Source: Sedimenticola sp.
Lineage (GTDB): Bacteria; Pseudomonadota; Gammaproteobacteria; Chromatiales; Chromatiaceae
NCBI GenBank assembly: GCA_026992075.1
Contig: JALXAM010000064.1
Location: 1 to 64,000 of the forward strand
Reading direction: 5' to 3'
DNA length: 64,000 nucleotides
Shown here: piece after piece, positions 43,137 through 57,077 of the stretch
Position numbering within the stretch: position 1 is the stretch's first letter
How the letters are laid out: every line of letters starts with the position of its first letter
The notes under the pieces: generated by a model
Told to the model about the DNA's origin: nothing
The model's database searches: none
The model's input: the letters and a program-made list of their open reading frames with translations, nothing else
Translations under genes and position numbers: made by a program

Positions 43137-45152
43137 TCATTTCACCTTCATGCCAGGTTTCGCCCCCTCGTCGGGGCTGAGCAGGAAGATCTCTCTGCCG
43201 CCGGGGCCGGCGGCCAGCACCATCCCCTCGGAGACGCCGAACTTCATCTTGCGCGGCGCCAGGTTGGCCACCATCACCGTGAGGCGCCCTTCCAGCTTCT
43301 CCGGCTCGGGATAGGCGGCCTTGATGCCGGCGAAGACGTTGCGCTTCTCCCTGCCCAGGTCGAGAGTGAGGCGCAGCAGCTTGTCGGCCCCCTCCACCCG
43401 CTCGGCCTTCTCGATGCGGGCGATGCGCAGGTCCACCTTGGCGAAGTCGTCGTAGCTGATGGTGGGCGTTGCAGCCTCGCTTTCGGCCTTTCGTGCCTTC
43501 TGGGGCTTGGCCGCCATGTCCTCTTTCGAAGCCGCCACCATGGCTTCCACCTTCTTGGGGTCCACCCGGGTCATGAGGGGCTTGAATTTCGCCACCTGGT
43601 GGCCCAGCAGGGGTTGGGCGATGTGGCTCCACTGCTGGGGCTCGATCCGCAGGAAGGCTTCCGCTTTCTCGGCGGTACCGGGCAGGATGGGGCGCAGGTA
43701 GCCGATGAGCACCTTGAAGAGGTTGAGGCCCATGGAGCAGATGGCCTGAAGCTCGGCGTCGCGCCCTTCCTCCTTGGCCACCACCCAGGGCTGCTTCTCG
43801 TCGATGTACTGGTTGGCGCGGTCGGCCAGCTTCATGATCTCGCGCACCGCGCGGCCGTATTCGCGCTTTTCGTAGTGGTCGGCGATGGCCTCGCCGGCGG
43901 CCACGAACTCATCGAAGAGTTCGGGCTCGGCCAGCGCGTCCGAGAGGGTGCCAACGAAGCGCTTGGTGATGAAGCCGGCGCAGCGGCTGGCGATGTTCAC
44001 CACCTTGCCCACCAGGTCGGAATTGACCCGCTGCACGAAGTCCTCCAGATTGAGGTCGATGTCTTCCACGCCGGGGCCGAGCTTGGCGGCGAAGTAGTAG
44101 CGCAGGTATTCGGGGTCGAGGTGCTCCAGGTAGGTGCGTGCCTTGATGAAGCTGCCGCGGGACTTGGACATCTTCTGCCCGTTCACCGTGAGAAAGCCGT
44201 GGGCGTGGATGGTGGTGGGCTTGCGGAAGCCGGCGCCGTGGAGCATGGCGGGCCAGAAGAGGGCGTGGAAGTAGATGATGTCCTTGCCAATGAAGTGGTA
44301 GAGCTCGGCGTCGGAATCTTCGGCCCAGTATGCGTCGAAATCGAGCCCCTGCTTGGCGCAGAAGTTCTTGAAGCTGGCCATGTAGCCGATGGGGGCGTCG
44401 AGCCAGACGTAGAAATACTTGCCGGGATGGCCCGGAATCTCGAAGCCGAAGTAAGGGGCGTCGCGCGAGATGTCCCACTCCCGCAGGCCCGCCTCGAACC
44501 ACTCGTCGAGCTTGTTGGCCACCTCGGGTTGCAGGTGGCCGCCCCGGGTCCACTCCTTGAGCATCGTCTCGAAGTCCTGGAGGCGGAAGAAGAGGTGCTC
44601 GGTCTCCTTCTCCACCGGCTGGGCGCCGGAGACCACCGAGTAGGGATTCTTCAGCTCGGTGGGGTCGTAGGTGGCGCCGCACGCCTCGCAGGAGTCGCCG
44701 TACTGGTCCTCGGCGCCGCACTTGGGGCACTGGCCCTTGATGAAGCGGTCGGGCAGGAAGATCCCCTCCTCGGGGTCGTAGAGCTGGGTGATGGTGCGCG
44801 CCACGATGTGGCCGCCCTCGAGGTTGCGCTGGTAGATCAGCTCTGCCAGCTCGCGGTTCTCCTCGGAGTGGGTGCTGTGGTAGTTGTCGAAGCCGATGCG
44901 AAAGTCGCGGAAGTCGGCCTGGTGCTCCTCGGACATCTGGCGGATCAGCTCCTCGGGGCTGATGCCCTTCTGCCGCGCGTGGAGCATGATGGGGGTGCCG
45001 TGGGCGTCGTCGGCGCAGATGTACCAGCACTCATTGCCGCGCATCTTCTGGAAGCGGGCCCAGATGTCGGTCTGGGTGTATTCCACGATGTGGCCGATGT
45101 GGAGGGGGGCGTTGGCGTAGGGGAGGGCGCTGGTGACGAGGATCTTTCGCAT
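43137..45152 (-). CDS. metG: Methionyl-tRNA synthetase
   Basis: 671 residues from the ATG at 45152 ([21 protein letters not shown]). Class I HIGH and KMSKS motifs are present ([23 protein letters not shown]). A zinc-finger insertion has [17 protein letters not shown]. The C-terminal tRNA-binding/dimerisation domain begins near [20 protein letters not shown]. Upstream frame extension to 45350 would start inside repeat copy B and is rejected. Divergent from apbC, a common gammaproteobacterial arrangement. Confidence 0.96.
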   Translation of the reverse strand: MRKILVTSALPYANAPLHIGHIVEYTQTDIWARFQKMRGNECWYICADDAHGTPIMLHARQKGISPEELIRQMSEEHQADFRDFRIGFDNYHSTHSEENRELAELIYQRNLEGGHIVARTITQLYDPEEGIFLPDRFIKGQCPKCGAEDQYGDSCEACGATYDPTELKNPYSVVSGAQPVEKETEHLFFRLQDFETMLKEWTRGGHLQPEVANKLDEWFEAGLREWDISRDAPYFGFEIPGHPGKYFYVWLDAPIGYMASFKNFCAKQGLDFDAYWAEDSDAELYHFIGKDIIYFHALFWPAMLHGAGFRKPTTIHAHGFLTVNGQKMSKSRGSFIKARTYLEHLDPEYLRYYFAAKLGPGVEDIDLNLEDFVQRVNSDLVGKVVNIASRCAGFITKRFVGTLSDALAEPELFDEFVAAGEAIADHYEKREYGRAVREIMKLADRANQYIDEKQPWVVAKEEGRDAELQAICSMGLNLFKVLIGYLRPILPGTAEKAEAFLRIEPQQWSHIAQPLLGHQVAKFKPLMTRVDPKKVEAMVAASKEDMAAKPQKARKAESEAATPTISYDDFAKVDLRIARIEKAERVEGADKLLRLTLDLGREKRNVFAGIKAAYPEPEKLEGRLTVMVANLAPRKMKFGVSEGMVLAAGPGGREIFLLSPDEGAKPGMKVK

Positions 45153-45187
45153 GGTTTTGGTCGGGTTTGTCGATGATTTTGGCGTAG

Positions 45188-45385
45188 GTCGGGCTTCAGC
45201 CCGACAGATCGCCTGGCAGGTTTCGATCTCTTTTCGGGGCTGGTGGGGGAACCTTGCTGGCGGGGACGCCGTGAATACATCCCTGTAGGCTTTGCGGCAG
45301 CATCCCTGCTGCCGAAACCCCGCCAGCAAGGTTCCCCCACCGGCCTTCAAGCCTTGTCGCGTGAGTCGTCGGGCTGAAGCCCGGC
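45188..45385. repeat. Large hairpin repeat, copy B (24-bp arms) with flanking REP palindromes
   Basis: REP palindromes at 45188-45205 and 45368-45385 flank a 24-bp perfect inverted repeat (45242-45265 and 45318-45341) that can extend by a few wobble and Watson-Crick pairs. The 52-nt core 45266-45317 is the reverse complement of copy A with one base changed, which here restores the second hairpin (TACA-GGGA-TGTA). Lies in the 371-nt gap between divergent metG and apbC. Confidence 0.85.
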
Positions 45386-45441
45386 CTACAAAGACCCATC
45401 ATTATCTCACAGCAAGCGGGGGTAATACCTGAGTGTTTTGC

Positions 45442-45471
45442 TTGGGATTTGCCCGGGCGATGGTGTAGAAT
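45442..45471 (+). promoter_or_regulatory. Probable promoter of apbC
   Basis: TTGGGA (45442-45447) and TAGAAT (45466-45471) are spaced 18 nt apart, with TGTG just before the -10. The leader to the apbC ATG is about 50 nt. Confidence 0.5.
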
Positions 45472-45523
45472 CGCGCCCATCGCAACGGTTTCCGTATTGC
45501 CACGACAGGCAGGAGTAAAGAAC

Positions 45524-46615
45524 ATGTCCGAAGTGACCCGAGAACAGATCGAAGAGGCGCTCAAGGGATACATTGAGCCCCATATGGAGAAGGATCTCGT
45601 CAGCGCCAAGACGGTGAAGGATATCCAGATCGACGGCGGCAAGGTGAAGCTCAAGGTGGTGCTGGGCTTTCCCGCCAAGGGCTTTGCCGATGAGTTGAAA
45701 AAAGCCATCTGCGACACCGTCAGGAAGGTGGAGGGCATCACCGATTGCGAGGTGGATCTGAGCTGGGAGATCGTCGCCCACTCGGTGCAGAAGTCCCTCA
45801 AGCCCATCGACAACATCAAGAACATCATCGCCGTGGCCTCCGGCAAGGGGGGCGTGGGCAAGTCCACCACCGCGGTGAACCTGGCCCTGGCCCTCTCCCA
45901 GGAGGGCGCCAGGGTGGGCATCCTCGACGCCGACATCTACGGCCCCTCCCAGCCGCGCATGCTGGGCATCTCCGGCCAGCCCGAGTCCAAGGACGGCCAG
46001 ACCTTGGAGCCCATGAATAGCTACCACCTCCAGGCCATGTCCATCGGCTTCCTCATCGACGAGGAGACCCCCATGATCTGGCGCGGTCCCATGGTCACCC
46101 AGGCCCTGGAGCAGCTCCTCAACGACACCAACTGGTCCGACCTGGACTACCTGGTGATCGACCTGCCGCCGGGCACCGGCGACACCCAGCTCACCCTGGC
46201 GCAGAAGGTGCCGGTCTCCGGCGCCATCATCGTCACCACGCCCCAGGACATCGCCCTGCTGGACGCCCGCAAGGGCTTCAAGATGTTCGAGAAGGTGGAG
46301 GTGCCGGTGTTGGGCATCGTGGAGAACATGTCCATCCACATCTGCTCCAACTGCGGCCACGAGGAGTACATCTTCGGCGAGGGTGGTGGCCAGCGCATGG
46401 CCGAGCAGTACGGGGTGGATTTCCTCGGCGCCCTGCCGCTGGACATCCGCATCCGCGAGGAGACCGACAGCGGCAAGCCCACGGTGGTGGCCGAGCCCGA
46501 CTCGCGCATCGCCCAGATCTACCGCGACATCGCCCGCAAGGCGGCCGCCAAGCTGGCCCTGCAGGCCAAGAGCTACGCCGCCAAGTTCCCCAACATCGTC
46601 ATCCAGAACAACTGA
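45524..46615 (+). CDS. apbC: Iron-sulfur cluster carrier ATPase ApbC/Mrp
   Basis: 363 residues from the ATG at 45524 after AGGAG. An N-terminal MIP18/PaaD-like domain is followed by a ParA-like P-loop domain with the deviant Walker [11 protein letters not shown], a switch around ADIYGPSQP and a CSNC cluster site ([13 protein letters not shown]). It carries and transfers Fe-S clusters as a dimer. In the usual order metG-apbC-dcd. A perfect 12-bp hairpin follows. Confidence 0.92.
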   Translation: MSEVTREQIEEALKGYIEPHMEKDLVSAKTVKDIQIDGGKVKLKVVLGFPAKGFADELKKAICDTVRKVEGITDCEVDLSWEIVAHSVQKSLKPIDNIKNIIAVASGKGGVGKSTTAVNLALALSQEGARVGILDADIYGPSQPRMLGISGQPESKDGQTLEPMNSYHLQAMSIGFLIDEETPMIWRGPMVTQALEQLLNDTNWSDLDYLVIDLPPGTGDTQLTLAQKVPVSGAIIVTTPQDIALLDARKGFKMFEKVEVPVLGIVENMSIHICSNCGHEEYIFGEGGGQRMAEQYGVDFLGALPLDIRIREETDSGKPTVVAEPDSRIAQIYRDIARKAAAKLALQAKSYAAKFPNIVIQNN

Positions 46616-46622
46616 CGCCACT

Positions 46623-46648
46623 CCCCTCTCCCGCTTGCGGGAGAGGGG
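46623..46648. repeat. GC-rich palindromic repeat after apbC
   Basis: CCCCTCTCCCGC pairs perfectly with GCGGGAGAGGGG around TT, followed by TCAGGGGTGAGG. This is a common dispersed intergenic palindrome of proteobacteria and could end apbC transcription. A related palindrome lies inside the DUF1156 gene at 53012-53034. Confidence 0.65.
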
Positions 46649-46842
46649 TCAGGGGTGAGGCTGTTCGCAGGAGCGGCGTCCCCGTCGCGAACCACCAACC
46701 CGGTGCATCGGGTTTTTTTCCGTTCGCCCCGGGGACGGGGTTTCCACGGTGCTTGTTCTATAGGGGTGCATGCCCGGCTGGACCGGCTGAAAACCGACCA
46801 CTCTGTTATACTCCGCCGGCAATATCCACAGCGGAGCGATCG

Positions 46843-47409
46843 ATGGCCATCAAGTCCGACCGATGGATCCGCCGCATGGCGGAAGAACATGGCATGATCG
46901 AGCCCTTCGAGCCGGGGCAGATGCGCGAAAGCGCTTATGGGCGGATGATCTCCTACGGTACCTCCAGCTACGGCTACGACGTGCGCTGCGCCGACGAGTT
47001 CAAGATCTTCACCAACATCAACTCGGCGGTGGTGGATCCCAAGAACTTCGACGACTCCAGCTTCGTGGACGTTCGGTCCGACGTCTGCATCATCCCGCCC
47101 AACTCCTTCGCCCTGGCGCGCACCGTGGAGTATTTCCGCATCCCGCGCAACGTGCTCACCATCTGCCTGGGCAAGTCCACCTACGCCCGCTGCGGCATCA
47201 TCGTCAACGTCACCCCGCTGGAGCCGGAGTGGGAGGGACACGTCACCCTGGAGTTCTCCAACACCACGCCCCTGCCGGCCAAGATCTACGCCAACGAGGG
47301 GGTGGCGCAGATGCTCTTCTTCGAATCGGACGAGGTGTGCGAGATCTCCTACCGTGACCGTGGCGGCAAGTACCAGGGGCAGAAGGGCGTGACCCTGCCC
47401 AAGGCGTGA
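46843..47409 (+). CDS. dcd: dCTP deaminase
   Basis: 188 residues from the ATG at 46843 ([19 protein letters not shown]). Blocks: [57 protein letters not shown], the last containing the catalytic Glu, and a C-terminal [14 protein letters not shown]. It makes dUTP from dCTP, feeding thymidylate synthesis. A TATACT at 46807-46812 may be its -10. The stop overlaps the methyltransferase start (GTGA). Confidence 0.96.
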   Translation: MAIKSDRWIRRMAEEHGMIEPFEPGQMRESAYGRMISYGTSSYGYDVRCADEFKIFTNINSAVVDPKNFDDSSFVDVRSDVCIIPPNSFALARTVEYFRIPRNVLTICLGKSTYARCGIIVNVTPLEPEWEGHVTLEFSNTTPLPAKIYANEGVAQMLFFESDEVCEISYRDRGGKYQGQKGVTLPKA

Positions 47410-48023
47410 CGCAGAATTACCCCGAATCCTATCAGGCTCTCTGCGAGCGGTTCGGCTTCCATCGGGGCATCCCCTGGGCGGAACACTGGACGGCGGCGGC
47501 CGATTTCCTCGGGCTCCTGGCCGAAGAGGTGCTGTCGCGCCGTCCGGCGGCCATCCTCGAGTGCGGCAGCGGCCTGAGCACCCTGGTGCTGGCGCGCTGC
47601 TGCCAACGGCTGGGCAAAGGCCGGGTGGTGAGTCTGGAGAACGGTGGGGAATTCGCGGCATCCACCCGCCGCTGGCTGGAAGCCTACGGCCTGGAATCTT
47701 TTGTTGAGGTGATCCACGCCCCGCTGCGCGAAGTCCAGGTGGGGGAGGGAGCCTGGCAGTGGTACGATCCCGAAACCCTGCCGCAAGGCCCCTTCGACCT
47801 CTTGGTGGTGGACGGCCCGCCCGGCTTTTTGCAACCCCTTTCCCGCTATCCCGCCATGCCGCTGCTTGCCGATCGGCTTGCACAGGATGTCCTGTTGATC
47901 CTGGACGACGCCGCGCGGCCCGATGAGCGGGCGGTGGTTTCGCGGTGGCTGCAGGAGTTTCCCGGACTGACCCATCGTTTCGTGGAGATGGAGCGGGGGT
48001 GTTCGTTGTTGCTGTTTTCCTGA
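47406..48023 (+). CDS. Class I SAM-dependent methyltransferase-like protein
   Basis: 205 residues, GTG start overlapping dcd by 4 nt. The SAM-binding motif is [15 protein letters not shown], with the post-I acidic [10 protein letters not shown] and motif [13 protein letters not shown]. Substrate unknown. The tight overlap suggests co-expression with dcd. The end of this gene marks the boundary to the defence cassette. Confidence 0.72.
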   Translation: MTQNYPESYQALCERFGFHRGIPWAEHWTAAADFLGLLAEEVLSRRPAAILECGSGLSTLVLARCCQRLGKGRVVSLENGGEFAASTRRWLEAYGLESFVEVIHAPLREVQVGEGAWQWYDPETLPQGPFDLLVVDGPPGFLQPLSRYPAMPLLADRLAQDVLLILDDAARPDERAVVSRWLQEFPGLTHRFVEMERGCSLLLFS

Positions 48024-48119
48024 TCGGTCAGGGAAAGGCGGGAACCACGTGGAACCGCGTTTTTATTATTGGCGTGGCGGTGCCCATCGGGGGTTCAGGT
48101 GGATGGCTCGTGGCCTGGA

Positions 48120-48125
48120 TATAAT
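48120..48125 (+). promoter_or_regulatory. Likely -10 element of the defence cassette
   Basis: A perfect TATAAT lies 33 nt upstream of the helicase ATG. The best -35 is poor (TTCAGG at 48094-48099, 20 nt away). No further promoter of this quality was noticed between the later genes, which overlap or lie 3-10 nt apart. Confidence 0.45.
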
Positions 48126-48158
48126 GGCAAGAAACCGGCTAACCAGGCAGGGACGCAA

Positions 48159-51709
<3,551 letters not shown>

Positions 51710-51716
<7 letters not shown>

Positions 51717-52414
51717 TCTATATCGAGGAAATACTTGGCGAAATCGACTCTGTTCGTGAGTACGCCAAAATCATTAAAGAAAAATTTGATCAAGGTCGTT
51801 CTGCCGAGGAGCTATTACTAGATGCGAGAGGCTTGGAAAAGAGAATTGAATATTTGTACTCAATCATCCCAGAAGGCTGCTCTTTGGGCAATGCAGGAAG
51901 ACATGTTCACTTTATGATTCATTACCTAGAAAGAAATAATACAAGATCCTGTTCCCAGGACATTATAGACCTCATCGAACACGACTTGCCGACAGGCGAA
52001 GAGCAAATACGCCAATGGGCCAATAGTCTTTCATACGTTGATGCTGACCTTCGCAACGAGATGCGAGTTCTTATTAAAACTGGGCAGTTTGATTCAGCGA
52101 TCAGAAAAGCTTTTGTAATCCTAAAAGACAGGATATGCGATAAATATGGACTTCCTAGAGATATGGATGGTGTTGACCTGATCAATAAATTGTTTGGAAG
52201 CAACTCTGAGTATTTTAACTATATGCATCCAAGCGAAAAGCAGGCTCACCGAGACCTATTTGCCGGAATGTTTGGGTTAGTTAGGAATAGGTTTGCACAC
52301 AATAATGTGGAAGCATCTCTGACTGAAATGGATACTGTTATCTCGGGTATTAACTACTGCCTGAGACTGATGGACGATTTCAGGGATGAGCCATCAAACG
52401 AAAACACGGAATAA
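51710..52414 (+). CDS. HEPN-type protein with Ymh/TIGR02391-like C-terminal domain
   Basis: 234 residues. The first 120 residues are helical and match nothing I know. The C-terminal part resembles the Ymh family, with R192-NRFA-H197 ([13 protein letters not shown]) as an Rx4H HEPN ribonuclease motif, followed by the [15 protein letters not shown] helix. HEPN proteins in defence islands usually cleave RNA and stop growth on infection. The base composition is about 43% GC in a sampled line, far below the neighbours, so this gene was probably acquired separately. The ATG overlaps the helicase stop. Confidence 0.75.
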
Positions 52415-52417
52415 TCT

Positions 52418-55348
52418 ATGACGAACATTAAATCTCCCAAAAAACTCATCGAAGTCGCCCTGCCACTGGACGACATCAACCGCGAGGCGGCGCGGGAGAA
52501 GTCCATCCGCCATGGCCATCCTAGCACCCTGCATCTGTGGTGGGCGCGGCGGCCGCTGGCGGCGGCGCGGGCGGTGCTGTTTGCGCAGATGGTCAACGAC
52601 CCAGGATACCAGCAGGGTGGCGGCTTCAAATACGGCGTCAACAAGGAAGAGGCAGCCAAGCGTCGCGAAGAGCTGTTCGACATCATCCGCGAACTGGTCA
52701 AGTGGGAGAACACCAACAACGAAGCCTTGCTGGCGCGTGCCCGCGCCGAGATCCGCAGGAGCTGGCGCGAGGTCTGCGAGCTGAACAAGGATCACCCGCG
52801 GGCCGCCGAGCTGTTCGACCCCGACAAGCTGCCCGCCTTCCATGATCCCTTCGCCGGCGGCGGCGCCATCCCGCTGGAGGCGCAGCGGCTGGGGCTGGAA
52901 GCCTGGGCCTCCGATCTCAACCCGGTGGCGGTGATGATCAACAAGGCCATGATCGAGATCCCGCCCAAATTCGCCGGCCGCGCACCGGTAGGACCGATTC
53001 CCCCCACCCAACCCTCCCCCCGCAGGGGGGAGGGCAAGGGAGGGGGGCGACTGACCGATGACTGGCCCGGCGCCACCGGCCTGGCCGAGGACGTGCGCCG
53101 CTACGGCCACTGGATGCGCGAGCAGGCCGAAAAGCGCATCGGCCACCTCTATCCCAAGGTGAAGATCACCCCAGAGATGGTCGCGGAGCGGCCCGATCTC
53201 AAGCCCTACGAGGGGAAGGAACTCACCGTCATCGCCTGGCTCTGGGCGCGCACGGTCAAAAGCCCAAACCCGGCCTTCTCCCATGTGGATGTGCCGCTGG
53301 CCTCCAGTTTCGTGCTCTCCAGCAAGCAGGGCAGGGAGGCCTGGGTAGAGCCGATTGTGGAAGGCGACAGCTACCGCTTCGAGGTGCGGGTGGGCAAACC
53401 GCCAGAAGAAGCAAAGAGAGGTACAAAAATTAACAGAGGAAGTTTTCGTTGCCTCTTTTCAGATACACCGATGTCATATTCCTATATCGATGATGAAGCA
53501 AATGCTGGAAGGATGGATCAACGATTGATGGCCATTGTGGCTGAAGGGCATCGGGGGCGAGTTTATCTTAGCCCAATAGAAGAGCATGTGGACATAGCTG
53601 AATCAGCCAAACCGGAATGGAAGCCGGAAACTCCTAGTAGGGGAACATGGGCCAGTAATGCGCAGGGGAGAATATACGGATTCAAGACTTTTGGAGACTA
53701 TTTCACCCCCCGCCAACTGGTGGCGCTGACCACCTTCTCCGATCTGGTACAGGAGGCCCGCGAAAAGGTCATCGAAGACGCCCGCAAATCCGGCTGGGAC
53801 GATGATGGCCGTGGCCTTGACGCCGGCGGCACCGGCGCCACCGCCTATGGGGATGCGGTGGCGGTGTATTTGGCATTTGCAGTAGATAGGTCTTCTGATG
53901 CGTGGTCAAGTATTGCTAGTTGGACGCCACAGCGAGACACCCTTCGTAATACCTTTGCTAGGCAAGCTATCCCTATGGTTTGGGATTTTGCAGAGGTCAA
54001 TCCTTTTTCTGAGTCAACGGGTCATTTTATCGGTGGTCTTGATTGGGTTAAGAAAGTCATTGAATCATTACCCGCAAAAGCAAAAGGGTTCGCAAAGCAA
54101 GACGACGCTACTTCTCAATCTATCAGCCAACAAAAAGTGGTCTCAACTGATCCTCCTTATTACGACAATATTGGCTACGCAGATCTCTCTGACTTCTTCT
54201 ATGTCTGGCTGCGCCGCAGCCTGAAGCCCATCTATCCCAGCCTGTTTGCCACTCTCGCTGTGCCCAAGGCGGAAGAGCTGGCCGCCACACCTTACCGGCA
54301 CGGCAGCAAGGACAAGGCCGAGACGTTCTTTCTGGAGGGCATGAAGAAGGCGCTGCATAACCTCGCTGAGCAGGCCCATCCGGCCTTTCCGGTTTCCATC
54401 TATTACGCTTTCAAACAATCCGAAACGAAGGAAGGCAGCACCACCAGCACTGGCTGGGAAACTTTTCTGGAGGCCCTCATTCAGGCAGGGTTTTCCATCG
54501 ATGGTACCTGGCCTATGCGAACCGAACGTGCAGGAAAGATCATCGGGATTAATGCCAATGTGTTGGCATCCAGTATTATTATTTCCTGTCGCAAACGCCA
54601 CGTCGATGCCGAATCCATCTCCCGCAAGGATTTCCAGCGCCAGCTCCGCCGTGAGATGCCTGAGGCACTGGAGGCAATGATTGGTGGCTCCGAAGGAGCC
54701 TCACCCATCGCGCCAGTGGATCTGGCCCAGGCCGCCATCGGCCCCGGCATGGCGATCTACTCCCAGTACGAGGCGGTACTGAACCAGGACGGCTCGCGCA
54801 TGACGGTGCATGATGCCCTCATTCTCATCAACCGCGCCATCACCGAATACCTGAGCCCCGATTCCGGCAGCTTCGACAATGACACCCAGTTCTGCTCGGC
54901 CTGGTTCGAGCAGTACGGCTGGAAGAACGGCCCCTTCGGCGAGGCTGATGTACTCGCCCGCGCCAAGGGCACCAGCGTGGACGGCGTGGTCGAGGCCGGC
55001 GTGCTGGCATCCGGCGGAGGCAAGGTGCGCCTGCTCAAGTGGAAGGAATACCCGACTGATTGGGACCCGACCCGGGACGACCGCACCCCCGTGTGGGAGG
55101 CCCTGCACCACATGATCCGCCGCCTGAATGAAGATGGCGAATCCGCCGCCGGCGAGCTGCTGGCCCGCATGCCGGAAAAAGGCGAACCCCTGCGCCAGCT
55201 CGCCTATCACCTCTACACCCTCTGCGAACGCGCCGGCTGGGCCGAAGACGCCCGCGCCTACAACGAACTCATCGGCGCTTGGCATGCTATCGTCACGGCC
55301 TCCCATGAGGTGGGGCACAGAGGCGAGTTGCTGGAACTGGATCTGTAG
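52418..55348 (+). CDS. DUF1156 family adenine-type DNA methylase
   Basis: 976 residues. N-terminal DUF1156 region ([33 protein letters not shown]), SAM motif I near 142 ([18 protein letters not shown]) and catalytic motif IV near 577 ([20 protein letters not shown]). Together these form an amino-methyltransferase of the COG1743 type. Two internal stretches, about residues 330-425 and 486-588, are visibly AT-rich compared with the rest; the second runs up to motif IV. An in-frame insertion of a palindromic repeat lies at residues 190-218. It likely marks host DNA for the helicase/ATPase partners. Starts 3 nt after the HEPN gene. Confidence 0.87.
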   Translation: MTNIKSPKKLIEVALPLDDINREAAREKSIRHGHPSTLHLWWARRPLAAARAVLFAQMVNDPGYQQGGGFKYGVNKEEAAKRREELFDIIRELVKWENTNNEALLARARAEIRRSWREVCELNKDHPRAAELFDPDKLPAFHDPFAGGGAIPLEAQRLGLEAWASDLNPVAVMINKAMIEIPPKFAGRAPVGPIPPTQPSPRRGEGKGGGRLTDDWPGATGLAEDVRRYGHWMREQAEKRIGHLYPKVKITPEMVAERPDLKPYEGKELTVIAWLWARTVKSPNPAFSHVDVPLASSFVLSSKQGREAWVEPIVEGDSYRFEVRVGKPPEEAKRGTKINRGSFRCLFSDTPMSYSYIDDEANAGRMDQRLMAIVAEGHRGRVYLSPIEEHVDIAESAKPEWKPETPSRGTWASNAQGRIYGFKTFGDYFTPRQLVALTTFSDLVQEAREKVIEDARKSGWDDDGRGLDAGGTGATAYGDAVAVYLAFAVDRSSDAWSSIASWTPQRDTLRNTFARQAIPMVWDFAEVNPFSESTGHFIGGLDWVKKVIESLPAKAKGFAKQDDATSQSISQQKVVSTDPPYYDNIGYADLSDFFYVWLRRSLKPIYPSLFATLAVPKAEELAATPYRHGSKDKAETFFLEGMKKALHNLAEQAHPAFPVSIYYAFKQSETKEGSTTSTGWETFLEALIQAGFSIDGTWPMRTERAGKIIGINANVLASSIIISCRKRHVDAESISRKDFQRQLRREMPEALEAMIGGSEGASPIAPVDLAQAAIGPGMAIYSQYEAVLNQDGSRMTVHDALILINRAITEYLSPDSGSFDNDTQFCSAWFEQYGWKNGPFGEADVLARAKGTSVDGVVEAGVLASGGGKVRLLKWKEYPTDWDPTRDDRTPVWEALHHMIRRLNEDGESAAGELLARMPEKGEPLRQLAYHLYTLCERAGWAEDARAYNELIGAWHAIVTASHEVGHRGELLELDL
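53012..53034. repeat. Palindromic repeat inserted in frame in the methylase gene
   Basis: CCCTCCCCCC pairs with GGGGGGAGGG around GCA, within a longer C-rich/G-rich block that translates as [17 protein letters not shown]. Such blocks are normally intergenic. The reading frame continues through it without a stop. Confidence 0.75.
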
Positions 55349-55357
55349 GTAACTTTC

Positions 55358-57067
55358 ATGGCGAAGAATGTTCTGCTTGACACCCGAACAGCCAACTTTC
55401 TGGAGCTGATCGGCAACGGAAAGATCTACCGCGTGCCGCCCTACCAGCGCGACTATTCCTGGCAGGAAGAGCAGTGGGAGGATCTGTGGAACGACATCAT
55501 CGAGATGCGAGAGGATCGGGACCAGCGCCATTACATGGGCGCTCTGGTGATCGAATCCATCAATGACCGGGAGTTTCAGATCATCGATGGCCAGCAAAGG
55601 CTGGCGACACTCACCCTACTGGCGTTGGCGGTCATCAAGCGTTTGCTGGAGCTTGCCGACCAGGGCCATGAGCCCGAGGCCAATCGTGAGCGGGCACAGA
55701 GTCTGAGGCACCGGTTCATCGGCGAGAAGGATCCAGCCTCGCTCATCGAGAGCAGCAAGCTGTTTCTGAACGCCACGGACGATGCGTTCTTCCAGGATTA
55801 TCTGATTCAATTAAAAGAGCCGCGTAACCCGCGCGGACTGCCGAAATCCAACAAGCTGCTCTGGCGGTGTTTCCAGTATTTTTTCCGCAGGCTGGGCGAA
55901 TCAGGTTCGGGGCTGACCACCGGACAATCGCTGGCCACCTTGCTCAATGAAACCGTGGCACGCCAACTGCTGTTCATCCAGATCACAGTGGATGACGAGC
56001 TGAACGCCTACACGGTCTTCGAGACCCTGAACGCCCGCGGTTTGGAACTTTCCGCCACCGACTTGTTGAAAAACTATCTTTTTTCACGAGTACGAGTTCC
56101 TGCGGACTTGGCGCATCTGCAACGCCGTTGGCAGCATTTGATCGCCACCATTCGCCAGGAACGCTTCCCCGACTTCCTTCGTTATCACTTGCTATGCCGG
56201 CACGCCAAGGTGCGTAAGCAGCGATTGTTCAAGATCGTTCGTGATGCGGTGCGGAGCCCGGATCAGGTCTTCGAGCTGATGGACGCCCTGGAAGGTCGCG
56301 CCGAGCTGTTTGCAGCGCTTCAGGACGACACACATGAATATTGGATCGAGAACCGGGAAGCCAGGCCTTTCATACGGGATCTGATCCTGTTTGGGTCGAA
56401 GCAGTTGACGCCGGTGCTGTTCGCGGCCTGGGAGAGATTCGACCCCCATGATTTTGCACGGACAACCAAGCTGATTAGCCGCTTCATCTTTCGTTACACC
56501 GTGGTCAGCAGTCTCAATACCAATGCGCTGGAACCCATTTCCCACGAGATCGCCAGCGGCATTCTCGACGGCTCGATCCAGGGGCCAAGAGAGGTGCATG
56601 AAAGGCTCCGGCCTCTCTATGTTGGCGATGAAAAGTTCAAGCAGGACTTTGCAAACCTGATCATCAATACCGGTGGGAGACGGCGCAAGATTGCAAAATA
56701 TATCCTCTGCCGATTGGAAACCGATCAATCCAGCCGAGCATGTGATCCCGATACCGATCCGGCCACCATTGAGCACATTCTTCCGGAAAACCCTTCCTAT
56801 GACTGGTCCGATTTCTTCCCGGAAGAAAAGTGGGATGAGTACATTTACCGGTTAGGCAACCTGACCTTGCTGGAACCGTCACTGAACCGCCAGTTCGGCA
56901 ACCGGCCCTATGCTGAAAAGCTAGAAGGTTATGAGAAAAGCCAATATCGGATGACGAGCACCCTGCCTGATCTGGCGCCTGAAACCTGGACACCTCAACT
57001 CGTCGAACGTAGGCAACGGGAAATGGCGGAGCGTGCTGCGCACCTGTGGCGTTCGGATTTTGAATGA
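55358..57067 (+). CDS. DUF262/DUF1524 protein (GmrSD-like)
   Basis: 569 residues. DUF262 occupies the N-terminus: VPPYQRDYSWQEEQWEDLW, YMGALVIES and the DGQQR motif at 77-81 (IIDGQQRLATLTLL), characteristic of nucleotide-using GmrS-type domains. The C-terminal DUF1524 region has an HNH-nuclease-like IEHILPE (about 469-475) and YRLGNLTLLEPSLNRQFGN. GmrSD enzymes restrict modified phage DNA. In this cassette it is the most obvious candidate nuclease. It lies between the methylase (9-nt gap) and the DUF499 ATPase (10-nt gap). Confidence 0.88.
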   Translation: MAKNVLLDTRTANFLELIGNGKIYRVPPYQRDYSWQEEQWEDLWNDIIEMREDRDQRHYMGALVIESINDREFQIIDGQQRLATLTLLALAVIKRLLELADQGHEPEANRERAQSLRHRFIGEKDPASLIESSKLFLNATDDAFFQDYLIQLKEPRNPRGLPKSNKLLWRCFQYFFRRLGESGSGLTTGQSLATLLNETVARQLLFIQITVDDELNAYTVFETLNARGLELSATDLLKNYLFSRVRVPADLAHLQRRWQHLIATIRQERFPDFLRYHLLCRHAKVRKQRLFKIVRDAVRSPDQVFELMDALEGRAELFAALQDDTHEYWIENREARPFIRDLILFGSKQLTPVLFAAWERFDPHDFARTTKLISRFIFRYTVVSSLNTNALEPISHEIASGILDGSIQGPREVHERLRPLYVGDEKFKQDFANLIINTGGRRRKIAKYILCRLETDQSSRACDPDTDPATIEHILPENPSYDWSDFFPEEKWDEYIYRLGNLTLLEPSLNRQFGNRPYAEKLEGYEKSQYRMTSTLPDLAPETWTPQLVERRQREMAERAAHLWRSDFE

Positions 57068-57077
57068 GGAACAGTGA

